A stretch of 64,000 nucleotides of DNA from an uncultured Rhodospirillaceae bacterium (GTDB taxonomy: Bacteria; Pseudomonadota; Alphaproteobacteria; Rhodospirillales; Magnetospirillaceae), in contig CAIUSV010000034.1 in assembly GCA_903901915.1 (NCBI GenBank), positions 1 through 64,000 on the forward strand. The letters run 5' to 3'. Positions 25,495 through 34,141 of this stretch are shown here, one piece after another (position 1 is the stretch's first letter; every line of letters starts with the position of its first letter). Both the position numbers and the translations under genes were made by a program. Under the pieces are notes generated by a model, which was given only the letters and a program-made list of their open reading frames with translations, was not told the DNA's origin and did no database searches.

Positions 25495-28400
25495 TCAATT
25501 CAACGACGACAGGCCGTCGGTTTTCACCCGCTTCTTCCATTCGTTCATGAAGGTCTGGAAGTCCTGGGCCTGCTTGATCTTGTCGCCGATACGGCGGTAA
25601 TCGATGATACCGCGTTCCGGTTCGCTGGTCAGCAGCTCGAACGCCTCGCGCAGCTCGGTGGCGGCCATCAGCGGACCATAGGTACGGCGCAACCGGGCCA
25701 GACCACGTTCGTCGCGCCCAAGGGTCATCGCCGTGGCGGTGTCGAGCAGGCGGCGCGCCATGGCGGGATCGAGCGGCTTGCTCCCCGGCGGCTTGGCGAT
25801 GGTGGCTTCCAGCGCGGCGGCCGCTTCGGGCCATTTCTTCAGCCGCCAGTACATGTTGGCGCGCAGCCGGGCGGCCTCGTCGCTTTGGTCGTTGATGATC
25901 AGCGCCAGCGCCTCGGCGGTACGCCCCAGATCATCCAGCGCCTGAACCCGAAGATAGCGCCGCTGGGTGGCCAGTTCGGTGGGAACGTCCGGCACCTCGC
26001 TGGCTTCTAGCGCCTCCAGCGCCAAGCCGGGCTTGCGGTCGGCGATATTGATGAAGGCCAGCCGGGCGCCAACCCGGGCCTTGTCCAGCCCGGACAGGCG
26101 GAACTCGACCTGATGGCGCAGCAACTCGCCGGCACGGTCGAGCAGATCCACCGCCGCCAGCCGGTCGGCCAGCCGCCGGATCATCTCGTCGCCCTTGGTG
26201 CCGGACGGCGTCAGTTCCTGAAACTCGTCATAAAGCCCGATGGCGACCACCGGCTGTAATTTGTCGGCCTCACCGCCGAGGAACAGGCGGTTGAACGCCT
26301 CGCTCATCTCCTCGGTCACCTTGGGAATGTCGGGATTGTCGGGGAAATTGGTCACCAGGGCATGCATGCTGCGCAGGCCCTCGCCATAGCGGCCGGCGGC
26401 GATCTGCAACTGTCCCAGCCGCTTCATCAACTGGTACTCGAAATCCTCGCCGCGCCAGGCGAAACGCAGTTTCTCCAGTTCGGCGATGGCCTCGGCCGGG
26501 GTCATCTTGCCCAGCTTCAGCATCAGCTCGACCCGGTCGCGGGCGGCATAGGCGCGGTCGGGGCGGCTTTCGCTGTCCTCGGCATCGCGAAAGCGGCTGA
26601 TCGCCTGATCGTACTGCTTGCCCGCGACGGCGGCGAGACCGCCGAGATAGGATAGCTTGCCGACATCGCGCCGCGACAGCCCCGGCCCCATCATGGCGTC
26701 GATGATCTTGGCGGCGCCCTTGGAATCACCGGCGGCGGCCACCGTCTTGGCCGCGACCTCGCCGATCTCCATGCGGAGCGTGCGCGGCCAGCCCTTGATA
26801 TCCTCGGAAGCCAACCGCAGCACCAGGGCGTGCTTGTTGGCGTCGGGCAGCGACCGGGCCGACGCCGCCGCCAGGAAAAGCTCGACCCGGGGATCGCCCT
26901 TCAACGCCGGCAAGGACAGGTCGGCGACGGCATCGGCGTCATGGTGCATCAGAAAGCTGGCGGCGCCCCGTACCGCCCGGAACGCCGGGGTCTCGGCGAT
27001 GGCCGGGTCGGCCGCCGCCATCACCCGCAATTCGCCCAGAGCCTCGGCGGCGAAGCCGTTGGCCAGATAGTGGCGGGCGATCTCCAGCCGCTGGGCGTTC
27101 TTGTCATCGGGCCGGACCTGGGACAGGCGGAGTTGCAGCTTTCGGTGGTCATCGACGAATTTATCGTTGCCACCCCGCAGCCACTTGCCGATATCGAGCG
27201 GACCGGTGGCCATGACGTCGGCCGCCAGCGGCGCCTCGACGGCGACCGGGCCGCCATCGCCGGCCAGCGCCGGCGGCGACAGGAACAGACCGCCCGGCAT
27301 GGTGACGTCCACCTGAGTGCGCGAAACGTCCATCCGCACCGTATCGGTACTGGGTACGGCGGCGACGCCCTGGGCGCTCGGCAGCACCTCGACACCGGGA
27401 AAGTCACGGCCGTTGCGGACGCCAAGACCGATGGCGGGTACCGTCACCACCTGGATGTTGTCACCGACCTCGGGATCACGCAGCACCATGGGCGGGGCAC
27501 CATCGGCGGCGGCGATCACCACCCGGCCGCGCTCCTGGAAATCGAGCTGGGGCGTCACCTCGGCCGCGACCTTGGGCGCCATCGGCTGTTCGTGGATATC
27601 AAGCACCCACAACTGCCCTTCCTTGCGCACCGACGGGTTGAAGCCGGGGCGGGTGATCATGCGGATGGCGGTGCCCTTGAAACCCTGTATCTGTTCGACA
27701 TGCAGCACCACGTCGCCGCCGGTGCGCTTGAGCAGCTTGGTGTCCATCTCGGCCTTGAGATCGAACACCGCCCAAAGCCAACCGGCGCGACGGAACACCG
27801 CCGCCCCGGTGGGCTTGTCGAAGGAAAATCCCAGGCTGACCACCTTGCCGATGGGGGCCGCCTGAATCTCGCCACCCGGCTTGGCCGCCGCCTCGGACGG
27901 CGGGCTGCCGTTGGCCGGAGCCGCGGCGGCCGGAGCCTTGCCCGCCGGTGCCGCCGACAGCGGTTGCAGCGCCGGCGGCTGTTCCTCGGCGCCCAGCGCC
28001 GGTGCCAGCGGTGGCGCCGGAGCGCCGTTGGCCCGAGGCGGCGGGGCCTCCCCCGCCGGGCGGACCAGATCGACGGCGACGCGCGGCCCGCTGGTGAAGT
28101 GGCGCACCCGCATGCCCGGCGGCAGCGACAGCACCACCGAAGTGCCCTTGCCGGTGTTGCGCGCTTCCAGGAAGCCGACATCGGGCGGCAGCGCCGCCCG
28201 CAGCGAGGTGGCGTTGACGTTGGCGAGACGATCGAAATTTATCGAGACCTGTCCGCCCGCCTCTTCGACGGTATACCCCACCGGCTTTGGCCAATCGAAC
28301 ACCAGACGATTGAATCCGGTGTGTTCGCCGCCGCGCACCATCAGATCGGTGGGCGGCCCGGCCGGGGCGGCAGCCGGAGCCGGGGCGGTGGTGGCGGCCG

Positions 28401-28836
28401 CCTTGCCCGGCTTGGGATCGGGTGGCGTGACCGAGGCCGGTGGCGGTGGCGGTGCCGCCGAAGCGGTCGGCGCCTTGGTCTCGGTCAGGTCGAGCACCAC
28501 CGAGTTGCCGGTCTGAAAACTTTTGACCTGAACCGGAACCGCCAGGGGAAAGGTCGCCATCCGCCGGTCGGGACTGAGGGTGACACCCTTGAGATAATGG
28601 GCCAACGGCCGCAGCACCGCCTTGGCATCGCCGACGATGGGTTTGTCGAACCGGACCACCAGTTGGCTGTTGACCACATCGGCCGAGAACGTCACCGGCC
28701 CATCCCAATCGAACACCATCCGGCCAAAGCCATCGTGATCGGCGGCGCGGGGCGTGGATTGAGCAAACGCCATCGCGACCGGCCCCAGCACGGCCGCGAT
28801 TATCAGCATCGCTCTGAGAATTCCGCGGGCCGCCAT
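25495..28836 (-). CDS. Large exported protein with AMIN-like and TPR-like repeats
   Basis: A 1113-residue protein with a signal peptide (LIIAAVLGPVAMAFA). The N-terminal half has repeats of one beta motif: GFGRMVFDWDGPVTFSADVV, GFNRLVFDWPKPVGYTVEEA and a third near KVVSLGFSFDKPTGAAVFRR. They are joined by Pro/Ala linkers and resemble AMIN-type envelope domains. From about residue 560 it is helical with TPR/SEL-like repeats (RLEIARHYLANGFAAEALGE). I chose the ATG at 28836 because GGGGAG lies just upstream. Placed directly before cheZ and cheY, it may be a periplasmic scaffold for the polar motility apparatus, in the manner of FimV. That is inference. Confidence 0.6.
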   Translation of the reverse strand: MAARGILRAMLIIAAVLGPVAMAFAQSTPRAADHDGFGRMVFDWDGPVTFSADVVNSQLVVRFDKPIVGDAKAVLRPLAHYLKGVTLSPDRRMATFPLAVPVQVKSFQTGNSVVLDLTETKAPTASAAPPPPPASVTPPDPKPGKAAATTAPAPAAAPAGPPTDLMVRGGEHTGFNRLVFDWPKPVGYTVEEAGGQVSINFDRLANVNATSLRAALPPDVGFLEARNTGKGTSVVLSLPPGMRVRHFTSGPRVAVDLVRPAGEAPPPRANGAPAPPLAPALGAEEQPPALQPLSAAPAGKAPAAAAPANGSPPSEAAAKPGGEIQAAPIGKVVSLGFSFDKPTGAAVFRRAGWLWAVFDLKAEMDTKLLKRTGGDVVLHVEQIQGFKGTAIRMITRPGFNPSVRKEGQLWVLDIHEQPMAPKVAAEVTPQLDFQERGRVVIAAADGAPPMVLRDPEVGDNIQVVTVPAIGLGVRNGRDFPGVEVLPSAQGVAAVPSTDTVRMDVSRTQVDVTMPGGLFLSPPALAGDGGPVAVEAPLAADVMATGPLDIGKWLRGGNDKFVDDHRKLQLRLSQVRPDDKNAQRLEIARHYLANGFAAEALGELRVMAAADPAIAETPAFRAVRGAASFLMHHDADAVADLSLPALKGDPRVELFLAAASARSLPDANKHALVLRLASEDIKGWPRTLRMEIGEVAAKTVAAAGDSKGAAKIIDAMMGPGLSRRDVGKLSYLGGLAAVAGKQYDQAISRFRDAEDSESRPDRAYAARDRVELMLKLGKMTPAEAIAELEKLRFAWRGEDFEYQLMKRLGQLQIAAGRYGEGLRSMHALVTNFPDNPDIPKVTEEMSEAFNRLFLGGEADKLQPVVAIGLYDEFQELTPSGTKGDEMIRRLADRLAAVDLLDRAGELLRHQVEFRLSGLDKARVGARLAFINIADRKPGLALEALEASEVPDVPTELATQRRYLRVQALDDLGRTAEALALIINDQSDEAARLRANMYWRLKKWPEAAAALEATIAKPPGSKPLDPAMARRLLDTATAMTLGRDERGLARLRRTYGPLMAATELREAFELLTSEPERGIIDYRRIGDKIKQAQDFQTFMNEWKKRVKTDGLSSLN

Positions 28837-28875
28837 CGCTCCCCTCACGCGCCTTGCAACGTCACGGAATCCGGG

Positions 28876-29511
28876 CTAGCCGAAAAGCGCGTCGATATCG
28901 GCCTGATTCGTGGCGTTACCGGGTAATTGGGGACCGTTGAGCAGGTCCTCGTCGGTCAGCGGCTTCGCCCCGCCCGCGCTTTCCGCGCCGCCGTCGATGT
29001 CGCCGCCAAACATCCGAACCAGCCCCTCGACCCGGGTCTCGATCTCCTTCAGCGCCTTCACCACCTTGGTGATGCGCTGTCCGGTAATATCCTGGAAGGT
29101 GCATGCCTCGAAGATACGGGTGGTGATCTCTTCCAACCGGTTCGCCATGTCCCGATCCAGGAGAGGGGACAAGCCGCCAAGACTTTCCGCCGCATCCATG
29201 ATTTCGTTGGTGGCGGCCTCGGTGGACCCGACGATGGCGTCGAGTTCGTCGGTGGCCGAGGCGATGAACTCGTTCTTGATCTCGCCCGGCCGCAACGCCG
29301 CGATCTCTTCCTTCGCGGCATGGATATAGCGCGACAGCGACTCCAGCTCGCGATAGAGCTGGAGATCACCGGAACTGATATCGCCGGCCATGGTGTCGAG
29401 CATCGCCCGCACCACCTCGCCGACCTTATCGATGTGGACGGTATCGCCATGCTCGCGGCGAATGGCATCGAGCCGCAGTTCGAGGTCCCGGTCAACGCCC
29501 GTAGCCGACAT
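28876..29511 (-). CDS. cheZ: CheZ-type CheY-phosphate phosphatase
   Basis: A 211-residue helical protein. FEACTFQDITGQRITKVVKA matches the CheZ catalytic helix (acidic residue and Gln in FQDITGQ). The C-terminal peptide QADIDALFG is the CheY-binding tail after a flexible linker. It removes phosphate from CheY-P to stop motor switching. I chose the ATG at 29511; the 15-base longer start is a TTG. It lies 19 bases after cheY on the same strand. Confidence 0.85.
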   Translation of the reverse strand: MSATGVDRDLELRLDAIRREHGDTVHIDKVGEVVRAMLDTMAGDISSGDLQLYRELESLSRYIHAAKEEIAALRPGEIKNEFIASATDELDAIVGSTEAATNEIMDAAESLGGLSPLLDRDMANRLEEITTRIFEACTFQDITGQRITKVVKALKEIETRVEGLVRMFGGDIDGGAESAGGAKPLTDEDLLNGPQLPGNATNQADIDALFG

Positions 29512-29530
29512 GGCCTTGCCCCCCAAGGCG

Positions 29531-29917
29531 CTAGAAATCGCCCAATACGCTGACCATTTTGGTCTTCAAAGTCTCGGCGTTGAACGGCTTGACAATGTAG
29601 TTGGAAACCCCGGCCTCCTTGGCGGCGATGACGTTTTCCGACTTGGATTCGGCGGTCACCATGATAAAGGGTACCGGCTTCAACTTGGGATCGGCGCGAA
29701 CTTCGCGCAGCAGCTGGAGACCGGTCATCGGCTCCATGTTCCAATCGGAAATCACCAGACCATAGGTACCGACACGCAACATCTGCAACGCCATGGCGCC
29801 GTCGGTGGCCTCGTCCACGTTATTGAAACCCAGCTGCTTGAGCAGGTTTCGGATGATACGCAACATCGTCTTGTAATCATCCACGATGAGGACGTTCATA
29901 TTCTTATCGACAGCCAT
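29531..29917 (-). CDS. cheY: Chemotaxis response regulator CheY
   Basis: A 128-residue receiver: VLIVDDYKTMLRIIRNLLKQ, phospho-acceptor in VISDWNMEPMTGLQLL, Thr in IMVTAES and Lys in YIVKPF. Of the two receivers in the window this one has the typical CheY look (DWNMEP, GVSNYIVKPFN). It binds FliM at the switch. Its gene precedes cheZ and lies in the flagellar block, which supports the assignment. A GGGAG lies upstream of the ATG. Confidence 0.93.
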   Translation of the reverse strand: MAVDKNMNVLIVDDYKTMLRIIRNLLKQLGFNNVDEATDGAMALQMLRVGTYGLVISDWNMEPMTGLQLLREVRADPKLKPVPFIMVTAESKSENVIAAKEAGVSNYIVKPFNAETLKTKMVSVLGDF

Positions 29918-30036
29918 CCATCCGCTCCCTCGAGATACTAGCCGCCAGAAACCGACAAAACCGGCAACCTACGAATCGACCTAGTTAAGATACAGCGACC
30001 CACCTGCGCAAGTCATTTTTTAGCATGCCGCGACAA

Positions 30037-30783
30037 TCACCCGCCTGAAGATCCTTTAGGCATAGGTATCTGGCGTCTTTGCGCCAATTCGGCAGTAACC
30101 GCCTTGGCTTTGGACGGGTCCATTTCCGCCAGGATCGGCGCAACACGCTGTTCCTTCATCCGCTCCAGCACTTCAAGCAGGATGCTCATATCGAGCTGCT
30201 CAAATATTTTTGCGGCTTCCTTGGGCTTCATATTCTCATATATCTTGACCAGGGACCGCATCTTATTGTCTTCCTGGTCGTTGTACTGCCTGAGCAACCC
30301 CTCGATGGTGTGCTGCAAGGTCTTCAACTCGGCAACCTTACGGTCGATCTGATCCTCGGCGGCCTTGAGCAACGCCTCCCGCCGCTCGATATCGCGTTCG
30401 CGCACGTCCAGGGCGCCTCGGCGCTCCTGCAACTTCTGCAATACGTCCAGCTCGGTCGGCGTCATGCTCGAACCCGATCCGTCCGCCGATGCCGGCTTGG
30501 CGGCGGGGGCGGGTTCGGCGGCCTTGGCGGCGGCGGGTTGGGCCGGGGCCGGCGGCGGCGGCGGCGCGGCGGCGGGCTGTTGCGCCTGCAACTCCGCCAC
30601 CGACAACGAGCCGACACCGAAGGTGCCCCGGAAAATATCGGTGACCCGCACCGACAGCATCACTCCGCCGACGATGATCAGCAGCGGCAGGATGCGCACC
30701 ATCGGCCCACGACCGCCGCCACCGGAAGGCGGGCGGACGCCGGTGCTGCTTGATTTCATCTGTTTGCGGGGTTTGGTGGCCAT
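30037..30783 (-). CDS. motE: MotE-like flagellar protein
   Basis: A 248-residue protein with one N-terminal membrane segment (VRILPLLIIVGGVMLSVRVT), a Pro/Ala linker, a coiled coil (about 115-170) and a C-terminal MgtE-N/FliG-N-like domain (VKIYENMKPKEAAKIFEQLD ... RVAPILAEMDPSKAKAVTAE). This is the plan of MotE, a periplasmic MotC chaperone in alphaproteobacteria. It lies 10 bases downstream of the DUF6468 gene in the fliL-fliM operon. Confidence 0.8.
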   Translation of the reverse strand: MATKPRKQMKSSSTGVRPPSGGGGRGPMVRILPLLIIVGGVMLSVRVTDIFRGTFGVGSLSVAELQAQQPAAAPPPPPAPAQPAAAKAAEPAPAAKPASADGSGSSMTPTELDVLQKLQERRGALDVRERDIERREALLKAAEDQIDRKVAELKTLQHTIEGLLRQYNDQEDNKMRSLVKIYENMKPKEAAKIFEQLDMSILLEVLERMKEQRVAPILAEMDPSKAKAVTAELAQRRQIPMPKGSSGG

Positions 30784-30793
30784 GGCGATGCCC

Positions 30794-31315
30794 TTACCTC
30801 ATGGATTGCAGGGCGCGCAACAATTCGCGTTCGGCCTCGGAGCGTTCATCCCCCTCGGCCTCCGCTCCGGCGGCAGCGGCGGCGACCGCCGCCTGCTGGG
30901 CGGCGCGCGAGCCTCCGGTAGCGCGGGGCAGCGGCGCGGCGGGGGCGGCGGGAGCGGCCGAGGCGGCGACGCGACCGCCATCGGCGCGGGCCGAGCGGAC
31001 GGCGTTTTCCAGCCGGTTGGCCATGGTGTCGGCGCGTTCGATCATGAAGGCAAGATCGTCACGCAACGACTGGGCCTTTTCCACCCGCTCCTGAAGGATC
31101 TGGCCCGATTCCTCGGCCGCCTTGCGCAGCTTGGGGATCGAGGATTCGGCGCGTACCGTCGCCTCGTTGAAATTGACGATGGTCTTGGCCAGATCGTCGC
31201 GGTTCTTGCGCAAGGACGACAGCCGTGAGTTCAGCATCACCGCATAGCCGATGGTGGCGATCAGCAGCAGTGAAACGACGATGTCGAGAACGACCTTCCA
31301 GTCCACCGCATTCAC
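30794..31315 (-). CDS. DUF6468 membrane protein of the fliL-fliM operon
   Basis: A 173-residue protein starting at a GTG that overlaps the fliM stop (GTGA). One membrane segment (VVLDIVVSLLLIATIGYAVM) is followed by a long coiled coil (SRLSSLRKNRDDLAKTIVNF ... ERADTMANRLENAVRSARAD) and an Ala-rich tail. Proteins of this family sit between fliM and motE in several alphaproteobacterial flagellar operons. A structural or stator-related role is inferred from position only. Confidence 0.7.
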   Translation of the reverse strand: MNAVDWKVVLDIVVSLLLIATIGYAVMLNSRLSSLRKNRDDLAKTIVNFNEATVRAESSIPKLRKAAEESGQILQERVEKAQSLRDDLAFMIERADTMANRLENAVRSARADGGRVAASAAPAAPAAPLPRATGGSRAAQQAAVAAAAAGAEAEGDERSEAERELLRALQSMR

Positions 31316-32502
31316 CCCTTGTCGCGCCGCGAGGTGTCGTCCACCTGGATGGCGATATGCTGGCCCTTGCGCCCCATCCGGCCCTTGAACAGGGCGACAT
31401 CGCCACAGCGCATGTCGATATGGGAATCGGGGGTGGCATTCAGCATGAATTTCGATCCGGGCTTCCAGTTCAGCACTTCGCGCAGATTCATCACCTGCTC
31501 GTCCAGCACCGCCTCCAACTCCACCTCGGTCAACCACAGTTCCTCGGCCAGATGGGTCTCCCAGATGGAGTCACGGCCGAACTTCTCGCCCATGAACATC
31601 TGCAACAGCAGTTCGCGGACGGGTTCCAGGGTGGCATAGGGCAGCAGCAGTTCAAGGCGACCGCCGCGATCTTCCATGTCGATGCGCAGTTTCGCGACGA
31701 TGGCGGCGTTGCTGGGGCGCGAGATGGTGGCGAAACGCGGATTGGTTTCCAACCGGTCGAAGCGGAAGGTCACCGGCGACAACGGATCGAAGGCGGCCGA
31801 CAGATCCGACAGCACCACATGCACCATACGCTCGACCAGATTGCGTTCGATGGTGGTGTAGGGACGGCCCTCGATGCGCATCGCCGCGGTACCACGCCGG
31901 CCGCCCAGCAGCACGTCGACGATGGAGTAGATCAGCGACGAATCGACGGTGAGCAGGCCGAAATTGTCCCACTCCTCGGCCTTGAACACCGCCAGCATCG
32001 CCGGCAGCGGAATCGAGTTGAGGTAATCGCCGAACCGTAGGGACAAGATGTTGTCGAGCGACACCTCGACGTTGTCCGAGGTGAAATTACGCATGGAGGT
32101 CGACATCATGCGCACCAGGCGGTCGAACACGACTTCCAGCATGGGAAGGCGTTCGTAGGACACCAGGGCGCTGTTAAGAATGGCCTGGATGCCCGACTTG
32201 TCGCCGGCGCCGCCGCCGTCATCGTCGAAACCCAGCAAAGAATCGATTTCGTCCTGGTTGAGGACGCGGGTGGAATCCTTGGCGACCGCCGCCTGGGTAT
32301 CGGAAGCGTCGCTGTCGCCGGCGCCGAGCATGGCCTCCCATTCGGCGGCCATGGCGTCGCTGCCCTCGCCGCCGCCATCGCCGCCGGCCGCAGCAGCCCC
32401 GCCACCGCCATCGCCGTCACCGGCCATGGCGGCCCATTCCTTCATGAGGGCCTCTTCGTCCTCGGCACCCCTGGGCTGGCCGCCTTCGTCTTCCATCGCC
32501 AT
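31312..32502 (-). CDS. fliM: Flagellar motor switch protein FliM
   Basis: A 396-residue FliM. The CheY-binding motif LNQDEIDSLLG sits at about residue 80, not at the N-terminus. It is preceded by an acidic, Gly-rich extension with two copies of an EWxAM motif (MKEWAAMAG and AAEWEAMLG). The middle CheC-like domain includes GGRRGTAAM, and the C-terminal SpoA/FliN-like domain is LREVLNWKPGSKFMLNATPD. FliM forms the C-ring part that receives CheY-P. It overlaps the DUF6468 gene by GTGA. Confidence 0.95.
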   Translation of the reverse strand: MAMEDEGGQPRGAEDEEALMKEWAAMAGDGDGGGGAAAAGGDGGGEGSDAMAAEWEAMLGAGDSDASDTQAAVAKDSTRVLNQDEIDSLLGFDDDGGGAGDKSGIQAILNSALVSYERLPMLEVVFDRLVRMMSTSMRNFTSDNVEVSLDNILSLRFGDYLNSIPLPAMLAVFKAEEWDNFGLLTVDSSLIYSIVDVLLGGRRGTAAMRIEGRPYTTIERNLVERMVHVVLSDLSAAFDPLSPVTFRFDRLETNPRFATISRPSNAAIVAKLRIDMEDRGGRLELLLPYATLEPVRELLLQMFMGEKFGRDSIWETHLAEELWLTEVELEAVLDEQVMNLREVLNWKPGSKFMLNATPDSHIDMRCGDVALFKGRMGRKGQHIAIQVDDTSRRDKG

Positions 32503-32523
32503 CTCAGTGTTCCCGCCGGTCCA

Positions 32524-33072
32524 TCATTGGACCAGCATTTCCTTGAACAGGACGTCGTTGACCTTGACCGGCTTGACCGCGGCATTGACCCGGGTCAGCA
32601 ATTCCTCGCGCAGCAGGTGCATGCCCGACGCGCCCTGGAGATCCTCGATCCTGAGTTCGCGCAGGTAGACCTGGAAATTATCCACGATGCGCGGCAGCAT
32701 CTGTTCGACCCGAGGCTGGTCGGTGACCGCCTCCAGTTCCAGCGCCACCCGCAGCTTGAGAAACGCCTGCTTGCGCCCGGAGGTTTGCAGGTTGACCAGC
32801 ATCTCGGGCAGATCCATGAAGGCCGCCGCCTGAACCGCCTTGGGCGTCGGCGCATGGGTATCGGCCGCCGCCGGGTGCTCGTCATCCTTCTTGCCGCCCA
32901 TGAACTTGTCCAGCAGACCGGAGAAATAGACCCCGGCTCCGGCGCCGACCAGCAACAGGATCGGCAGCACGATGATCAGGATCTTCTTGATCGGCAGTTT
33001 TCTAGACGGTGCCTCGGATACCTCTTCCGAGCCTTCGCCTTCTTCAAAATCTTCTTCCAGGTCTTCGGCCAT
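32524..33072 (-). CDS. fliL: Flagellar basal-body protein FliL
   Basis: A 182-residue protein: acidic cytoplasmic N-terminus, one membrane segment (ILIIVLPILLLVGAGAGVYF), a linker, and a periplasmic domain (FMDLPEMLVNLQTSGRKQAF ... MHLLREELLTRVNAAVKPVK) ending VNDVLFKEMLVQ. These are typical FliL features. It supports the stator around the rotor. First gene of the minus-strand set fliL-fliM-DUF6468-motE. The start is uncertain between 33072 and an ATG nine bases upstream. Confidence 0.92.
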   Translation of the reverse strand: MAEDLEEDFEEGEGSEEVSEAPSRKLPIKKILIIVLPILLLVGAGAGVYFSGLLDKFMGGKKDDEHPAAADTHAPTPKAVQAAAFMDLPEMLVNLQTSGRKQAFLKLRVALELEAVTDQPRVEQMLPRIVDNFQVYLRELRIEDLQGASGMHLLREELLTRVNAAVKPVKVNDVLFKEMLVQ

Positions 33073-33319
33073 GGCCCTCATCCGGCGGTCGGCCCCGAGT
33101 CCGATCGGACCCACATGGGCGCATCTTGAAAACTAGACCCTGGCGGTTAACAGAAGGTTTCGTCCCCGCGAAGAAAGCCCCGCGCGCCCGTCATTCCCGC
33201 CATTCGCCGGGGCCACGATAGCAATCCCGGGGGGCGGGCGGCAATAACTGCCCGGCAATGGCTGCCAGGAAACCGCGAGATTTCTCGGACATCCCAGGTT
33301 TTCCGGGACTTTCGATCTT

Positions 33320-33335
33320 TGGCACGCCTCATGCA
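33320..33335 (+). promoter_or_regulatory. Sigma-54-type promoter for flgF
   Basis: TGGCACGCCTCATGCA fits the sigma-54 consensus TGGCACG-N4-TTGCW with one change. GG and GC are spaced 12 bases, as the -24/-12 elements require. It lies 40 bases before the flgF ATG. Sigma-54 control of rod genes is known in other alphaproteobacteria, so flgFGAH is probably transcribed from here with an enhancer-binding activator. Confidence 0.7.
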
Positions 33336-33374
33336 GAGGTGACGGCGCAGTGTCATGCCGACGGATTGAAGCCA

Positions 33375-34115
33375 ATGCAGAACACATCTTACATCGCGCT
33401 TTCCCGCCAAGCCGCCCTGTGGCGGCAGTTGGAAGTGGTGGCCAACAACATGGCCAACGCCAATACGCCGTCCTTCAAGGGCGAGCAGATGATGTTCCGC
33501 GAATATCTGGTTCCCACCCGCTCCAGCGAGCGGGCGGTGGGCGGAAAGCTGTCCTTCGTCCAAGACGTCGGCGTGATGCGCGACACCCGCGAGGGGCCGC
33601 TGACCAAGACCGACAACGCGCTGGATTTCGCCATCCACGGCGAAGGCTATTTCGCCATCGAGACCGAGTCCGGCATGCGCTATGGCCGCAACGGCCATTT
33701 CCGCCTCGACCAGACCGGCATGCTGGTGAACACCCAGGGCTTCGCGGTGATGGACGAACGGGACCAGCCCATCGTTTTCGCCCCCAACGAAACCCGCGTC
33801 GAGGTGGCCACCGACGGCACCGTCTCCACCGAGAACGGTCGCGTCGCCAAGCTGAAATTGGTCAAGTTCGCCAACGACCAGGAATTGCGCAACGCCGGCG
33901 ACTCGCTGTTCGAGACCACCCAGGATGCCGAGGCCGTGACCAATCCCTCCATCGTTCAGGGGATGGTGGAGGAATCCAACGTCCAGCCGGTGGTCGAGAT
34001 GACCAAGATGACGCAGATCCTGCGCGACTATCAGGGTGTCCAGAAGATGTTGGACGCCGAACATGACCGTCAGATGAAAGCCATTCAGATCCTGTCCAAC
34101 GCCAAGTCGGCCTGA
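33375..34115 (+). CDS. flgF: Flagellar proximal rod protein FlgF
   Basis: A 246-residue rod protein. The N-terminus (ALSRQAALWRQLEVVANNMA ... NANTPSFKGEQ) is the flagellar rod helix motif, the mid-part DFAIHGEGYFAIETESGMRY is the FlgE/F/G core, and the C-terminal helix is EMTKMTQILRDYQGVQKMLD. The ATG at 33375 is chosen; a longer frame upstream would run through the sigma-54 promoter. First gene of flgF-flgG-flgA-flgH. Confidence 0.95.
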   Translation: MQNTSYIALSRQAALWRQLEVVANNMANANTPSFKGEQMMFREYLVPTRSSERAVGGKLSFVQDVGVMRDTREGPLTKTDNALDFAIHGEGYFAIETESGMRYGRNGHFRLDQTGMLVNTQGFAVMDERDQPIVFAPNETRVEVATDGTVSTENGRVAKLKLVKFANDQELRNAGDSLFETTQDAEAVTNPSIVQGMVEESNVQPVVEMTKMTQILRDYQGVQKMLDAEHDRQMKAIQILSNAKSA

Positions 34116-34141
34116 TCGGATCAAGGGGAAGGATTATCGCC

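Noticed and set aside
26830-28926. 698-codon plus-strand frame
   Set aside because: Opposite the 1113-residue exported protein; no domain and shadow composition.
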